From the NCBI GenBank assembly GCA_902783765.1, contig CACZSB010000123.1, positions 1-5,163 of the forward strand: 5,163 bases of DNA, given 5' to 3'. Made by a program: the position numbers and the translations under genes. How positions within the stretch are numbered: the first letter of the stretch is position 1; the number at the start of each line of letters is the position of its first letter. Under the pieces are notes generated by a model that saw only the letters and a list, made by a program, of their open reading frames with translations, made no database searches and was not told where the DNA came from. Below are positions 4,455 to 5,163 of the stretch, one piece after another. Origin of the DNA: an uncultured Lachnospiraceae bacterium (GTDB lineage Bacteria > Bacillota > Clostridia > Lachnospirales > Lachnospiraceae).

Positions 4455-5163
4455 TTATTTCTTGGTATCCGCCGGATCGGTGGACACCAGATCCATGGAA
4501 TCGATCAGGGCCTGAGCCAGGGTATCCAGCTCATGCTCCTTGTCGTTCTGGAGGGTGGAGGCCAAGGACAGGCGCTCGTTGAGGACAGTCATGTTCTTCA
4601 TATTGTCTTCAATGAACTTCTGCATCAGATCCCCGCTCTTGCAGGCCCAGGTGCCGTTTTCCACAATGGCGCAGACCCGGTTCTGGAGATTCAGCATCCG
4701 CAGCTCATCCAGGAAGGCATGCATCACGGGATAAATGTTCAGGTTGTAGGTCACCGAGCAGAATACGATATGGGAATACTTAAAGGCATCGGACACCAGG
4801 TAGGAAGGATGGGTGGCGGAAACATCATATACCTTCACATTGGTGAAGCCCTTCTCCACGATTTTGGAAGCCAGGCACTGGGCCGCATTTTCCGTGCCGC
4901 CGTACATGGAGGCGTACACGATCATAATGCCCTTTTCTTCCGGGGTGTAGGTGGACCAGTGATTGTATTTGTCGATGATATACATTAAATCACTGCGCCA
5001 TACGGGGCCGTGGAGGGGGCAGACGATTTTAATGTGCTCCAGCACCTTGGCGGCTTTGCCCAAAAGCAGCTGCACGTGGGGGCCGTATTTGCCCACGATA
5101 TTGCACAGATAGCGGCGGGCTTCATCCAGCCAATCCCGGTCGAAGTTCACTTCGTCGTTGAAC
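4455..5163 (-). CDS. fprA: Flavodiiron protein (FprA-type, class A), C-terminal part (partial, runs off the window)
   Basis: The frame is open to the window edge: 235 complete codons, with the reading continuing upstream as ...FNDEVNFDRDW. The GTG at 5150 encodes an internal valine here and is not a start. Seen: the end of the metallo-beta-lactamase-like diiron domain, with IVCPLHGPVWR supplying the last expected iron-ligand histidine (codon 5012-5010), then a flavodoxin-like domain opening with IVYASMYGGTENAA, whose S-x-Y-G-G-T loop (codons about 4910-4893) binds the FMN phosphate. The C-terminus ends shortly after the flavodoxin fold with no rubredoxin or flavin-reductase fusion, which makes it class A. 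Known: these enzymes reduce oxygen to water and/or NO to N2O in anaerobes, fed by rubredoxin or similar donors. The remaining iron ligands and the promoter lie outside the window. The choice between O2 and NO as main substrate cannot be made from this part. Confidence 0.92.
   Translation of the reverse strand, partial: FNDEVNFDRDWLDEARRYLCNIVGKYGPHVQLLLGKAAKVLEHIKIVCPLHGPVWRSDLMYIIDKYNHWSTYTPEEKGIMIVYASMYGGTENAAQCLASKIVEKGFTNVKVYDVSATHPSYLVSDAFKYSHIVFCSVTYNLNIYPVMHAFLDELRMLNLQNRVCAIVENGTWACKSGDLMQKFIEDNMKNMTVLNERLSLASTLQNDKEHELDTLAQALIDSMDLVSTDPADTKK

Noticed and set aside
4401..4988. A 195-codon plus-strand frame opposite the flavodiiron gene
   Set aside because: It starts in the terminator hairpin and is antisense to a strongly recognised enzyme.

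Overview
The window reads as a chromosomal fragment of a moderately GC-rich anaerobic Firmicute, most likely a clostridial gut-type bacterium. The evidence is a BirA-type biotin repressor/ligase with Firmicute-style operators, orphan ECF-transporter S components for biotin (BioY) and riboflavin (RibU), strong AGGAGG Shine-Dalgarno sites, and a class A flavodiiron protein, an oxygen/NO detoxifying enzyme typical of strict anaerobes. This is inferred from gene content only; no marker gene for exact taxonomy is present.

Layout. Positions 1-194 (minus) hold the N-terminal winged helix of BirA, cut by the window edge. Positions 195-310 are a compact divergent control region with two BirA operator palindromes and promoters firing both ways. 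bioY follows on the plus strand (311-874). It converges on a two-gene minus-strand operon (915-3391): a zinc-ribbon multi-pass membrane protein, then a TPM-domain membrane protein with a tail of almost pure glycine. The two genes share one base (TAATG). Positions 3392-3521 are a second divergent control region. On the plus strand come an FMN riboswitch (3522-3628), its terminator (3659-3703) and ribU (3719-4378). A bidirectional terminator (4396-4427) separates ribU from the C-terminal part of a minus-strand flavodiiron protein (4455-5163), also cut by the window edge.

How the parts work together. There are two self-contained vitamin-uptake modules, each governed by its own vitamin-derived signal: biotin through BirA on the operators before bioY and birA, and FMN through the riboswitch before ribU. 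Neither S component has the EcfA/A'/T energising module beside it, so both presumably share one encoded elsewhere. The operon between them belongs to a recurrent but functionally uncharacterised zinc-ribbon/TPM pair and is the least explained part of the window. No mobile element, CRISPR array, tRNA or rRNA was seen. No stretch over 300 bases lacks a gene.
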